Positions 22,137-36,767 of a stretch of 64,000 nt of DNA are shown here, piece after piece. Source of the stretch: Linyphia triangularis (taxonomy: Eukaryota; Arthropoda; Arachnida; Araneae; Linyphiidae). How positions within the stretch are numbered: position 1 is the stretch's first letter; each line of letters begins with the position of its first letter. Both the position numbers and the translations under genes were made by a program. The stretch is taken from contig OZ021725.1 of NCBI GenBank assembly GCA_963978545.1, positions 92,846,305 to 92,910,304 of the forward strand. The letters run 5' to 3'. Under the pieces are notes generated by a model. That model made no database searches. It was not told where the DNA came from and saw only the letters and a list, made by a program, of their open reading frames with translations.

Positions 22137-25100
22137 GTAAGTAAGATTGTTCAACAATAAAGTGTAAGTATTCTAGAATTTCTAAAAAGGCACGACGAGT
22201 ACACTTTCTAGAATAACAATATTCTAGAACAATGCGGATAGTCTCAAATAATGCAGGCGTTGTACAGCTATCACACAATATTATATTCCGTAAAATATAT
22301 ATTCTTATATTCAAGCAAATATTTTACAGAACAGCTGTTTTTAGTATTCTGCAGTAATGTAGCCATTGATGTTTAATATTCATACATTATACAACTTGTA
22401 AATAGTGAATTCTTGAACTATTGCAGAATAGTTATACTATGCCTCAATACTCAAAAGGAAATACTTCCACTTCAAATGATTTTGCAAGCACTAGGCTCCA
22501 TGATAAATTAACATTTCTGGGCTTAATAATTTAAGGAGCACAATTCTTTATAAGAATACTTCAATCTCCACTTGTAGATAAATAAACTTTGAAGAAAAAT
22601 TTTGGTGTTTACTAAGTTTTGAAATTAGTGGACATACTCTCTTTTGCAACTGAATGACTCAAATAAAAAAAAAAGATTATAAGGATATAATATTAAACGT
22701 CTTTTTCAAGGGCCTTCTATAGTGTTATTCCTATTAACATTACAACCTTAATAAAATTTCGCACCTACCAGGTAAATCAAACTAGACAGATATTCAAAAC
22801 GTCTCCTGGCATTTCTCATATTAACCGAGTTAACAATCTGCTATCTAACTTGTCTATTAACATCGTAAAAACTAAGAAAAACAAATTAGTTGACATTATT
22901 AATGAACTAAAAATCTAGTTTATTCTTGGATACTATGCTTTTTCTGAAGAACATAGATTCGCATAATTTTTAATAATAAAGAAGTTCTATTCTCAATTGT
23001 CTATTGCTTTAATCAAAAAGTACAAATTACTACGTGCCAAAGGTACCGAGTTCGAATCCCGGGTTAGGCAGGGATGTTCGTTGTGGTTCGAAATCCAATT
23101 TAAGATGTAGGTCCCGGCTTGATTAGCCATCATTTTGAATAAAATAGGTCATTGAGCGTATAAACCAGTCAACCAAAATGCTACAAATATAATATAGTAC
23201 CATATATAGTGAAAAAGTGCATGTATTGATTATTCACAGGAAAAAAAAGTGTTTAGTCTTAACGTTCTTCTTTCAGACTGTTATTCCCTTATAACAATCT
23301 TTTGACACCATTTATTCTGAAAGAAAGTCGTTTGGGACCTCAGTATTAAAAATTTAATCAAACAAAAGAATATAAAAACTAGGGTGTGGAACGTCGCACA
23401 ACTTTCATGTACACTATAATACTGATGTCAATTTGTGTCATTTACCGTTTTTATATTTTCATCATTCATTTAGAAAAAATGGCTAGTTTGGCGATATTTT
23501 TTACTATAATTCTTGTATATGTCTTTTAAGAAGAAGAAGAAGAAAAAAGAAGGAAAAAAAACTTCCTATTGTTTTAATAAATAATAAAATTGTTTTAATC
23601 TGAATAAATAACAGATATTTGGATGTGTATACATAGATTCACATTCATTTTTAATAAATAAATTTTGAAAACAGTTTACCGCATATTTTGCTGATAGGGA
23701 TATTTTTTTCTTCTTTTATATTAAAAAATTAAATGCCAACACCAAGCACAAGCTAGCAACAGAAACGGCTCTTTGTTAATGAATATAAAAATATTCTATG
23801 TATATAAAGGATTTATATTGTACAAACTTTTTTATGGGTTGTATTGTTAATTGCCTAGATGATTTTTTTAATTCCAACTATAGAAACCAAATCTATTTCA
23901 GTGCACGCAAATCCACACTCTCAACCACAGTCTTCAATGTATCTTCGCGATGACAGTAAAAGACTGTCGAGGGATCATAGAATATCTCGATTACAACCAC
24001 TACCTATTCTGCGGAATTGGTCTTAAAGCTGCAACTTCTACTCTCGTAAGTATGTTACCTTTGTGGCACCTTGAATTCAATGCATTATCTTATAACCCCT
24101 TGGGTACATTTGACGTCTGAGACACGTCATTCACTTTTTTCCCCTAGGAGCGGATGACGTGTCTAAGACGTCAAACCAAAAATCCTTTGGGTACATTTGA
24201 CGGCTGAGATTCGTCATGCACTTGTTTTGCCTGTTAATAATGACGAACCTAATTCGTCATTCAAACTAGTTTGATTAGATAGATTTTAATGTCACAAGAG
24301 CCATGATTGGTTAAGTCAAACATCGGTTGGTTTACCTATCCTTTAAAAAAATAATTTGTTTGGCTGTATTCCTTTAAAGTTCCTTTATTGTTTTGAACCA
24401 ACCGTTCAAAACGCAAGAATTTTCACAAATAAATCCGTACCCAAGGGGTTAAGATGTGGCAAATTTTGATTGACAGACTAAGAAAAGGAAATCAGTTTAT
24501 GATGTTCATATTTTGTGAAAATAGGTCTGTGCGTTGGTACATTAGTTGCACTTACCGATGGTCATAATATTGTTCAACAGATGATTCACAGAAAAGACTA
24601 AACATTTTAAAGAGCTACAGTTAGTTTTCAAATCTTTAACTGCGTTTTCCCAAAATTCTTTCCAATTGGCTTAAACCATTAATTTTCTTTTACCTTCAGT
24701 TATGATTACTGTGGTTTGAATTACTAATCATAAAGTGTTTGACAAATTTTATAATATATAACATTAACGCAAATAATAAAAGTTAATGAAAAGGCAGATG
24801 AACTTGCAAAACAGGGATCGTCTTATAATCCAATAGGTGTGGATCCCTTCTGTGGGATAAATCTGAAGACCGCAAAAAGGAGTTCTCCTTAAATGGGAAA
24901 AACAGGAGATGAATAAACGTGGCGCTGCTTTTCTGGACAAAAACAGGCTAAAAGCATGATCATCGGATCATCTGCGAAGATTGCTTCTGAAATTCTTAGA
25001 TACCCATGACTGAAGATGCAAGCAATTGTGAGCTTCATTACAGGGCACTACCATTTTAGAAAACGCCATCATACAATGAAACTTTTTCAACAAGACCCAT

Positions 25101-28100
25101 ATGTAGGAAATATCATAAAAACTTAGGAAACGGCACGTCATATTATATATATGAATATGATGCTCTTGCCCTCACTCGACTGAATTCTTTAGGCGTTACC
25201 AATACAAAAGAGTTACACCTTAGTTCTATCAAGGGTTTATCAGACTTTATTACCAAAGTGGGTGACCCAAACTAATGGAGCTAAGAAATATTGGGTTTGG
25301 AGCATGGTACAAAATGCTACCCTAAAGCAGAAGTGCTTTATTCCTTATATGTATCAATGAATCTCTATACCTAAAATTGTATTAATGATTTCCATACCAA
25401 ACAGTATAATGCAACAAAATATACACCACTTTATTCTAAACTTGAAAACAAAGGTTGATTCGGTGTGTTTGTTTATATAAAGGGCTCAGTGTACGTATGC
25501 AATGCATTGCCGAATTTAAATATTAAGATTGCATTCCCATCGTCAAATTTTCTCTGTTTGGAATTATTAGTTCGGATTAAAACCATTTCTTCTTTCGTTG
25601 TGCAGTTATGAGTAAATTAACAACCAATTAGTCCATTCCCTTAATGTGAAATAATTTTAATCTGCTTATTGTTGACATTCTTACCTGTTGCCAGCTATTT
25701 GAAAGTCAAATAAGGTTACTTCACATTCAATTCCTATATTCAAGACAAAATGAAATTTTACGCATTGATGTAGGCTAAAGGAATAAGAAAAATCGAATTT
25801 ATTTGTTATGGTGTAATGTGATAGTTTTACAAGCGATGCTAAATCGATACAACCACCACACCTTGCATAAAGTCTATTAAAAAGTTGAACAAGAATGCAT
25901 ACGTTCATCATGGACTGCAGTTCTCTCATTTGAAAAATGACGCCAATACTGTTATGAAAATCCATCACTTTACATAGTATCAATTTAAGTCTATCACTAT
26001 ACTAAACTCCAACTTAACTTGACATCACTAGACGATAGATCTTCACCGTGCTCATTGGCAATTAATCCATTTTAGCAAAATGAAGACATAATTCTCGCCA
26101 AACCTTATAGCCTTTTGTTCTCTACATGGTGATGGGCTGAGTTTCCTAGCGTGATTTTTTTCTTGTGGGGCGGGAGAAGAATGAAAAGGGAATGGGGTGA
26201 TACAGTATTCCTGTCCATCCCGTTTGTCGAACAAAAGGCTGTATGGTTTGGTGAGCATTATGCTTTCAAGCCGCCAAAATGGATAAATTGCTTATGAGCA
26301 CTGTGACGATCTACCGTCTAGTGATGTCAAGTTAAGTTGAAGTTTAGTATAGTCTCGGGACCTTATATTAAGTCACCAATACAAACCAATCAAAATCATT
26401 TATTACACTTTTCCATGTGTGTGTGTAAGTTACAAATATTATTATATAAAAAAAGTTTAGGAAATTTCAATAACTGTGAATCCAAAATTTTAAACATTTA
26501 GAGGGATTTTCGTCGCCCGTGTTTATTTCCCCCGCTGAAAATGGCTTTGTTCTCAAGAAATGTTCCCTTTCGGGATCTATATGGGTGTAAAATATATTAA
26601 ACTAGGGATGTGGAACATCGCACAGCTTTATATTACAATATAATACTGATGTGGATTTGTGTCTTCTACCGTATTTATATTTTTATCATTCATTTAGAAA
26701 AAATTGCCAGTTTGGCGATATACTTTTCTATAATCCTTATATTATCCTTTATTATAAGAGAAACTAAGGAGAGAAGAAAAAACGATGGTTGATGAGGTAT
26801 GCTCAAGGAAAAAGAACTCTGAGTTGAAGGCATTTGTTTTTAAACTTTTTATGCCATTAAATCATTTTTACTGGAATTTCGGAGGTGGGAATGTGTAGAA
26901 TATTTTAAAAGGCATTAGCATAGCGATTTTTATCAAAATCGTTGAAGCCGTTTTGTAGCAATCATTGAAAAACATGATTTTTTTCAATGGAAGCTACCTT
27001 ATGCACATGCGCGATTTTGACGAAAACCTTAACAGTCGGTCCCATGGCCACCACCAACCCGCACACCAAATTTGAACATCGAAGGTAAATTTGTATGGGA
27101 GTTATGCTGACCGCGTACACACAGACAGACATTTTTTTATAACAATTTTTTTGAAACCAGGATGTCCCAAAACGTAGAGAACATTGAAAAAAAAAAATTT
27201 TGACTGAATGCTATACTTTCATTACCCTGTCTGTACGTATGGGTATTTGAAAGTAAAAAATGGAAATTACAAATAAATCGATGACTTTTACACTCGATAT
27301 ATTTTAAATTCGCTGTTCTAACACTGTTTAATATTTTAAACACCGATCATACAACAAACTGTTCCCTTTTTCGTTTTGAAACAAAATATTGCTACCCAAA
27401 TTTTCTGTATATAATTGATAATAGTGAGGTACTTCTTTTGAAGTTCTGTTTTTATTTTATTATATTTGTTAACAACGATAATACAGGTTAGAAAAAAGTG
27501 ACATAAATATAACATAAAAAGATGACATATAAATCAATCGGAAAATTTCGAGTTGTATCCACAACATGATTGGTTGACTGGATTTTGCTAGAAATGTCTG
27601 CCGCGAGGCTATAAAAGACCCAACTTGATGGGGTTTAAAAATATTTAACCTGCGCTTGCGATTTTTTATTCCCTTTTATATTACTTACTCATATAGTGAA
27701 TTCATTTATACCATGCGCTTGCACACTCCCATTTAATCTAGTTGTCCGTTTAGTTTTGTCCCGTCAGTCCCTTTTTGAATTATTATTGAAATTGTTTTAT
27801 GCGCAAATTAGATATTAAAACTGAATTTTCGCCCTTCGGGCTAATTTAGACAAGTAGAACAGTTCCCTCGGGCTGGAGCCGACTAAACGGTATAGTGGTT
27901 AGGGTGCTAGATTCTAGACCGTGAGGTTGCGGGTTCCGAGTCCCGTGTTAGGCATGGGTGTTTGTAAATGTATGTTGGCTTGTCTAATGACGAATGTTTC
28001 GGCGCATTATAGCCCCCGTGTTGCTGACGGCGCCAGATAATCTGAAACAAACCAACCAACATTCGTGTTGGAACCACCATAAAGCAATATTATAGTATTG

Positions 28101-31100
28101 CAAGTTCATTTGAGTTTCGGACGCTGCTTTGAAAGGATCAGAGCATTTTTTTTTTTTTTTTTTTTACCTTCTTTGTGCTTCCATTATCACTGTATCCGAA
28201 GTTGTGTATACCGAAGCTTTTGTTGATGCTTACTAGCGATTTTGCTGTTAGTCGGAGAAATTTTGTGAGCTTCCGAAAGAAGAATAAATTTAGACTTTTT
28301 ATTTAGTAAAAACTGTGTCATCGTTGCTTCTGAGAAAATTCCTAACAACATTCATTTTACTTTATTTATAAGACTGTAGTTAACATCAGTTACTCGCACC
28401 ATTTTTTTTTTTTTTTAATTATTTTTTTTACTGGATTAAAATAGATAAAGCAGATGAAGTAAAGTTCAATGCTCCCAAACGGGAAACTGAGAATATAATA
28501 AGTTAACCCATAAAAAAAACAAAAATTTTAATATAAATCCTTTATATACATTGCCAATTTTTATATTCATTAAAACAGCACCGATTCTGTATACAGAGCG
28601 TGATTGGTGCTTGTATCTAATTTCAAATATAAAAAAAAAATTATATCAGCAAAATGTGAGGTAATCTACACGTTTCAAAATTTATTTATTAAAAATGAAC
28701 GTCAAACTCACATCCACATACAAATATCTTTAATTTATTCTGATTCAAACAATTTTATTATTTATTTATTTAAAAAATTTGGCAACAGGAAAGAGTTTCC
28801 TCAAGGATCGGTTCAATGCTATTTTAACGCTATTGGATGATGGCAAGTTGGTTTATTAGTATTCCGTAAAAGCGACCTTTTAGTGACAGTAACAGCCTCA
28901 AAATTTGATAGAATGCTGCATTGTCATCGACATCAAATCTATCTCCCAAGTTTCAGACCGATTGGATGACGGCAAGGGGGTTAAATAGGCGTCCGCAAAT
29001 TTACCCCACATCGACACTCACACAAAATCAATTTTTATACATAAAGGATTTAAAAATAAGAGTTCATTTAAAAATAAAAAAAAATAAAAAAAATAAAAAT
29101 AACTTATTAAACAATGTTTATTTCTAAAACCTGGAAATGTTTACTGTAATTTGGTGAGCATCACCTCATTATGCAGTCAACAGGAACAGAAATATGGTTA
29201 TGTTATTTGAAAATGGTTAAATATTTTATAAGAAAAGACGATAATGAAAGTCAAAAAGAAAAACATATATAACCGCTTTTTTATCCTTTTTTCTGGATAG
29301 GGTAGTTTTTTTTTTTTTTTTTTTTTTTTTTTACATATAATGATAATTTATCGACATAAAATTAAAATCTGCTAAATAATATAATATAAACATATTCAAA
29401 TAAATCAGTTATAATTTACTTTGCCATTTTTTTAATTAAAAACAATCTATGTAAGATATAAGTAGTTTATTTAATTCTGCAGACATCTTTATCTAATCAA
29501 ATTTAATTATTTGTGCATAAAACATTTATAATCTTTTTGAATCAAATAAAATTATTTTATATCGCTTTATAGATTTTTTTATGAAACATAAATTAACTAA
29601 AAGTATGGGGGGTTTTCGGGGTTTTTTTAATGTCTTTTTTTCATAAAACAATAACTTGTTATTAAATTAGCATAAGAACTTACGCCTTTTTTCCGGCAGA
29701 CAATATGGCTGGCGATGTTGTTTATCTCATTAGGAGTCACTTCAAACTATTTGTAAGTAGAAATTTTTTATACTTTTAAATTTACTCTGTCATAAAAAGA
29801 TTAAACAAAAAAACATCCGTTTAATAATACGTTTTAAAAGGAAAGTATTCAGTTTTTTCTTTTACAAATAAACGCAGTCGAAAATTCTCTTATTAAAAGT
29901 TAACATTTCTTTAAAAGAAATGTTAACTTTTAATAAGAGAATTTTCCATATCTATTAAATTTGGTTATATTTCGAAAAATATAGTGTTACTCTTACGCTT
30001 AGAATGTAAATTTCTTAAATATATCCTCAGTAAGAAAATTTTATGAAACTTGACACATGTCTCAGTTTTAAGCATTTTAAATCAAATTATTCCAGCAATC
30101 ATCGGTAGACTACCAATATGTGTGACGTAAAATTATTCTATTATAAAGTTAACTTGTAGAATAAATAAATACTTTTGAGAAAAATTTTACATTTTTTAAT
30201 CAAAAATCATGGTTAAAGTAACACATCATCAAAAAGCATTTGTTAATGCCCTATGCTCATATTTTATGCAGCCTTGTTATAGAAATTACATATTTTCGGA
30301 AGAGATTTGTAAATTGACGATAATATATGTAATATCAAAAATATTTTTTTGCTCGTGATTATAAAAAATATTGTATGTAACTTGTGCTAAATTACTTTCT
30401 CAAACTAGGTAAAATTGTTAACTCCTGCTAACCCACTAGTAAAATAAACATTTTTCCTCATTTGAAAACGCATTACTTTTGCAATTAGTTGTATAAGTAA
30501 CTATTTATTATTGTTTCAGTTTATGTCCAGCATTATTTACCATTTCTGAACACCTGGGGTTGTCTCAAAATGTGGCTGTATCCTTTTCAATTTAAAAGTA
30601 TAATAATAATAATAAGTAAAAAATGTGCCTATTAACTGTATTTTCTTCCTATCTTTGGCATATCATACCTTAATACTTAAATTATAAAAGCCAAAATTTA
30701 AAGCCAAGTTACAAACTACTTGGTTTCTTCAGTAAAAAGTGTCAATCAAAATACTTTCTGTTCAGTTTGATGAAAAAAATTACGAATAAAACTTACGGCA
30801 TTCTTACGCCTCTCTACAGCATTTAACCATATCTGTAAAAAATTAAATTTCTGTTATAATTTTTATATACATTTCACCTCTTTGACTTATGAAGAATTTA
30901 TCAAAATCCAGATAGTGTTCTTAATCAAAAATTACAAACCAAATAACTGTTCATTATCATTTGTAACTATTTATATAGGAAGAAGAAACGAGAATATCAT
31001 ACTAATAAAATTTGTATTTCTTTTAAAGATGGCAATCAATTTTTTTTTTCTTCTTTTATTTACTAACAAAATGTTTGATTTCCCACAAAAAAAGAAAAAA

Positions 31101-33332
31101 AAAATTCTGTAAAAAGATCTATTTCTTGATAAAGTGTCAAACTGTTTCTTTGTGTTTAACTCAGAGTATATGAACACCATATTTTTGAAATGGCACATAG
31201 CTTCCAAATAGCACTTTTTATAATGTATTTGATGATAAATGTAAACATTACAATATTACTTTGGACAACTCTTTTTTTCCAAAAATTCCCTTTCTCTTCC
31301 GTGGACGTGAAGTGAATTTCGATTATTTCCAATCTGCAGAAACTCCTTCAAATCTTACTCAAAATTGGAACAATGAAGCATAGCTGCAACATTTGCAGTA
31401 TTCTCTACTCGGGGTCAATTTTTCGATAAAGATTTCCTGTTTATAGTTTCAGAAGACGAGAAATCCAAACTTCCAGAGTTTTTGGCTACAATATTTTGTT
31501 TTGCGTAAGCACTCTCTTTGGAACCTTCTCTTTTAAGATAAATATCATGACATAGATACTTAGTGTTTCGCTTAAATCTTGAACCAAAGAGTTACATCCG
31601 ATTCTTAAGGCCGAAAGTTCAAATTAATTTTTAGTGAACTTTACAGTCCGACAATTTTATCATTGATTTTGCAAGTCTTGCACATATAAGGTAATGTAAT
31701 GTAATTAACACTTAAATGTAAGGTCTTCTTTGTATAAGTGAAAAGGGATAACCCATATGCTCAGACCCCATAGATAAAATGCCTCAGTTTTTGGTCAAAT
31801 TATCTGCCGAAATATCGCTGTAAAACACGAGAATTTTACACCAGCAATATTTTCATAAGCACTATTTTAAGTGAAAATCTATATAACTGAATGTTTTTCA
31901 TGCCACTTTGAAATGTAACAAATACAAATACAAATTTTAAGACCATAAACAGGATCAAGTGCCAACAGGATTGGTCGAGTAAAAAATGTATACATACACG
32001 CATATAGGAATAGAATTTGCATAGATAACAGAAAATACAGAAATTGATATATACCATGATAGACGATACAGGATTTGTATAATACAATATAGAAACACCA
32101 AAATTACATAATATACCAAGATAATTAATTTTAAAAAAAATAACATAATTACACCACGTACAGTTTATAGTTAAAAAAAATTACAGGATTTTAAAATAAT
32201 ACTTTGCCTAATATTGTGGACAAAAAAAAAAGCTCAATTGTATAGGAACCATTTGAGAATCCCTGTAAATGCTCGCTCCTTACTATTATTTTGTATTTAT
32301 GAATTGGAGAGTTTTTCCTCAACTGAATCTTAAGGGCGTGACATTACTGGCCTTCGGGAATGGTTCCCCGGATATCTTCTCTTCTGTAGCTGGACTACAG
32401 AAGGCTTCAGCAGAGTTGGCCATCGCAAGCCTAGTTGGTAAGTAAACACCTGTTTATGTACTAAAATTGCGCTTTTGTTTCTAAAGCTAGTCATCTGTAA
32501 ATGGTTAAAGCTGATTCACACATTACTCGACTTACCAGTTGAGATCACCAGTCATGTGTCGCGCCGTGTAAATGCATCATTCCAGTTGCTGGAGTCACCT
32601 AATCTCTAGTTGGTGACTCCAGCAGATCAAATATTTTCTATTTACTGGCGCATCTGCTCCCATCATCCAATTATCCGCCCTTTCCTGTGATTACCGATAG
32701 GGGTGCGTAATGCTCGAACTATAGATGGATAGATTTTTCAATCTGCTGGCACCATGTAAACGCAATGCTGGCATTCTGATCAACGAGTGACAGTGAGCTT
32801 CCAATCAACTTACCTACTGGGGTTCTTTATTCTGGTAGCTTTTAGTTCTGTTCTGTTTGTAGGTGCTGGCATGTTCGTGACGACCGTGGTGGCCGGGTCT
32901 GTGTTCTTCACTCGCTCCTTCACGCTCATGATTCGCCCCTTCCTCCGGGACATCGTCTTCTACATCGTCGCCATCAGCTGGACATTCGCCCTCTTCTTCA
33001 CTGGGACATCATACCTGTACCACGGAATAGGTGACTGAATACATTTCCACCATATGACAGGGATTATAACATCTTCGATTAATGTCTCTCACTCGATTTT
33101 AAAACATTTCTTAACTTTCTTGGCTGGTGTTCTTACTCCGGTAAGGATTCTATGCCAAGGTTATTGATGCCAATAAATGTTAGTAGTCGCCATTTTTACT
33201 AGTAAATGAGATGCCTATAGTTACTTTAACTTCTCAGATAACACAGCAGTATCGGACAATGTCGGAAAGGGGAGTTTTGGAAGTTTAGCCAATCCTGGCC
33301 AAAACACGAACATCGTTCCAAAATACACGATT

Positions 33333-33411
<79 letters not shown>

Positions 33412-33520
33412 TTTGTTTGTTTGTTTGTTTGTTTGTTTGTTTGTTTGTTTGTTTGTTTGTTTGTTTGTTTGTTTGTTTGTTTGTTTGTTTGTTTGTTTGT
33501 TTGTTTGTTTGTTTGTTTGT

Positions 33521-33563
<43 letters not shown>

Positions 33564-33960
33564 TTTTATATTATAATAATAAACATGTCACCAACATCAT
33601 AAACGCATTTTTTATCCATCCGTGCTTTTTTTTTTTTTATATATAATATATTTGAATTTTAAAACTATACAGAGCAACATTTCAAAAGCTTCAGTATTGA
33701 CGCGATTGGCCAAGATCCGTAACATCGGCCAGAATACAACCGTCCACCAGTGGCCACTTGTGGGGTTACAACTAATGTAGCCGGACTGCATATAAATTAT
33801 TAGTTTAAAATTAATTAATTGTTAGTCAACTTTGATTATTTATTTTGCTAATTTTCTTAAATGTAAATTATAATCCTTAATGATGATGGAATTTCTTCGG
33901 TAAGCAAAAATATCTCTGATAAATAGCAAACCTGTTGCACAATGCAAAATGGACAATTCC

Positions 33961-33991
<31 letters not shown>

Positions 33992-36733
33992 GAATTTTAA
34001 ATGTTTCGAAAAGGCTATAAACAGAAAAATGTCTGCTCAATGCGTTTTTCTTTTTTTTTTAATTTGCAATCAAAGTTCTCCTGTTACACACTGGCGAGAA
34101 AACAATTCATTCAGCTCGAATTGAATGTGACGTCAAGGCTTCCCAGACATCTTGACTTCAAATGTTGCAGCGGAAACCAGTTTTGCAAGTTTCTCACAAA
34201 TCGCGCCAACCTGTACGGGATATTGCAATGGTCTACCAACGCCAACTATTTGGAAGAAACTTCACGATAACCATAGAAACGGAAGGAAGCTTTGACGTCA
34301 CAGATTTTGTTGTGTGTTTTGATCGGACTTCTTTTGGGGCATTTTCTTTTCTTAATATTTAGATACCTAATTTTTGTAAGTACTTTTGTTTAAGTATTTA
34401 GAATCAGAAAGAAATTCTTCATAAATATAAACTAATTTCACTTGTTTTTAAAAAATGCGGGAATTGTCCATTGAAGGAAAAAAAAACACTCTCAAATCAA
34501 CTTAAATCTGACGAGAGGAATTAAGAAATCTCCACTAAATTTCCCTTTAAAACTATTTCAATGTCGTAGTCAAAAACTTTTTATATTTGTGTATGTGTGT
34601 GGAAATTGATTTTTCAAAATGAGAAATAATTAATTTTGTAATTTTTTCAGGATTTGTCGCTCTTTACTTTGTATATATCCTCGTTGTTTTGGGAAGTCGC
34701 TTCATTTACGTCAATCGACAGAAACAGAAAGAAAAAGAAGAATCTGAGAAAAAGAAAAAAGAAGAGGAAATGAAGAAGAAGGATGGTATATATGCAATAT
34801 CAACTGACAGTATGTGCATTCGTTTTCTCTTTCTATACTTTCACCATGATGAATGTTGTATGTTAACTGAAATAAGATGATAGATTCTGGAACAATTTAG
34901 TAAAACAAATTATGCCAACTAAAACTGTGACTAAGAAAGTAGTGGGCTAAAGCAATTTTGCTTTTTATTGTTCCATTCAACAAAATGAAAATATAACACA
35001 TTTAATGTCACTTGCATTTTTATTTGTTAGTCCAATAAAGATTGAAAAACTCTTATTTCAGGAGAACTATTGAAACAAGATTTGGCAAACAGACTGTGTA
35101 TAAAATATCAAAAAGGAACATTAAGTCATGTTAATATTATCTAGTAAATTCACCCTCATTTCTTTTTTGAAAAATTATCGCAAATTTTGGGCACATCAAT
35201 ATAGAAGTCTTAAAAAGAGAGTTTCAAGTACAGTTTCAATACTAATGTATAAGAAAAGGAAGAAAATCTAGATTACAATTGAAGCCAACAAAAATTTTTA
35301 ACCTTTTGCTAGTAAATCTTCAGTTCAGTGTCATATTTAACCACCTAAATGAGAAGAAAATTTTACCTATTAAAACAACTATTATTAAACTTTATTAAAC
35401 ACAGTACCAGAAAATACCACATACGTGAAACCGTTGTTTAGTTAATAGATGCGTACTTACGTATTGTCCCGTTGACCCCTAGTGAACTTTTTATTGGCAG
35501 CAAAAAAAATTGAACCACCTAGCATCGTTGGACTCGTTCGGCTGGTACCAGCGTTGGTATCTTTCTATGGAATGCTTTGTGGTATTCCGTTACGAAAACT
35601 TATCTTAATGAGACCATGCATTTAACATATCGCACTGTGTGCAGCATTTTTTAATGATTTTTATAATGTCAACATCTAACTGATCGATGGACAATACCTT
35701 CGTATAAGATTCTTTCGACATTAATATAGTGTGGAAGGTAAAATTGATTATTCTACGAACTGAAGGATTTTGAAAATACCAATATGTATATTTTCTTGCG
35801 TAAACTGATAAAATCGCGATGTACTCATTATTGGTTTTTGTTGAATTATTCTAATAAATCTTAACAATGTTTAATTGAAATAGAACCAAACTTATGTGTT
35901 TTACAATATTTTTTAGTTCACAATTTGCGTCGGTTTTAATTAATAAATAAGATAGGTGCTATCGTCTTTTTTTTAGGATATGATTAAAAATGGTTTTGAA
36001 TCTTAGTAAATAAGTATCATTATCAACCATTATCAAACTTTTTGAATATACGGGATCATTATTAAACTTCTTTAAAAAAAAAAACAGTCTATTAAAGTAC
36101 AGGATGGTCATAAGGAAACTTTGCCGATGTATTCAACTGATTGAGATGAGATTTCTCATGTAAAGTTATTCAAATGTATGAGTTCAGGATTTTATGAACG
36201 TCAAAAAAAAAAAAAAAATGGCGCTCACAGTTGCGATTATAGGTACACAACTCGAAATTTTCGAATGCCAACATCCACTTTTTCAAGTCCCAAAATGCTC
36301 AGCACCTGCGAAAACCCTAAAGAGCGTTGGAGTGATACGTGTATCACAAAAAACGGACGCGTTATACACACACAAAACAGCCAGCAAAAGCACAATCGAG
36401 GCATACGGAGGAAATTTGCACATGAAAGAGGCAATACACCAATCATGATGACAACACAGATCGGACAAAAGAAAACTTTTATTTGGATTACCCATTATAT
36501 ATCTGGCGAGCGGCGTTTTATGATTGGTGTCTTGCTTCTGTCATGTGCAAATTTCCTCCGTACGCCCATATTGTGTTTTTGTTGGCCATTCGCAGAGCTA
36601 TTTTTTTGTGTATAACACGTCCGCTTTTTGTGATACACGTACCATTCCAACGCTCTTTCGGGTTTTCGCGGGGAAAAAGTGGGTGTTGCCATTCAAAATT
36701 GGAGTTATGTACCTATAACCATAATCGTGAGCA

Positions 36734-36767
<34 letters not shown>

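Noticed and set aside
29670..29752. Alternative NCLX exon 3 start at the upstream AG near 29670
   Set aside because: Frames from that AG either stop or lose the transmembrane helix; the AG at 29698-29699 joins in phase with both neighbours.
32508..32805. Element with GGAGTCACC/GGTGACTCC palindrome in NCLX intron 5
   Set aside because: A short central palindrome is clear, but I could not define ends or a target duplication, so it is not listed as an element.
33413..33646. FVCL-repeat ORFs
   Set aside because: Translation of the (GTTT)n microsatellite.
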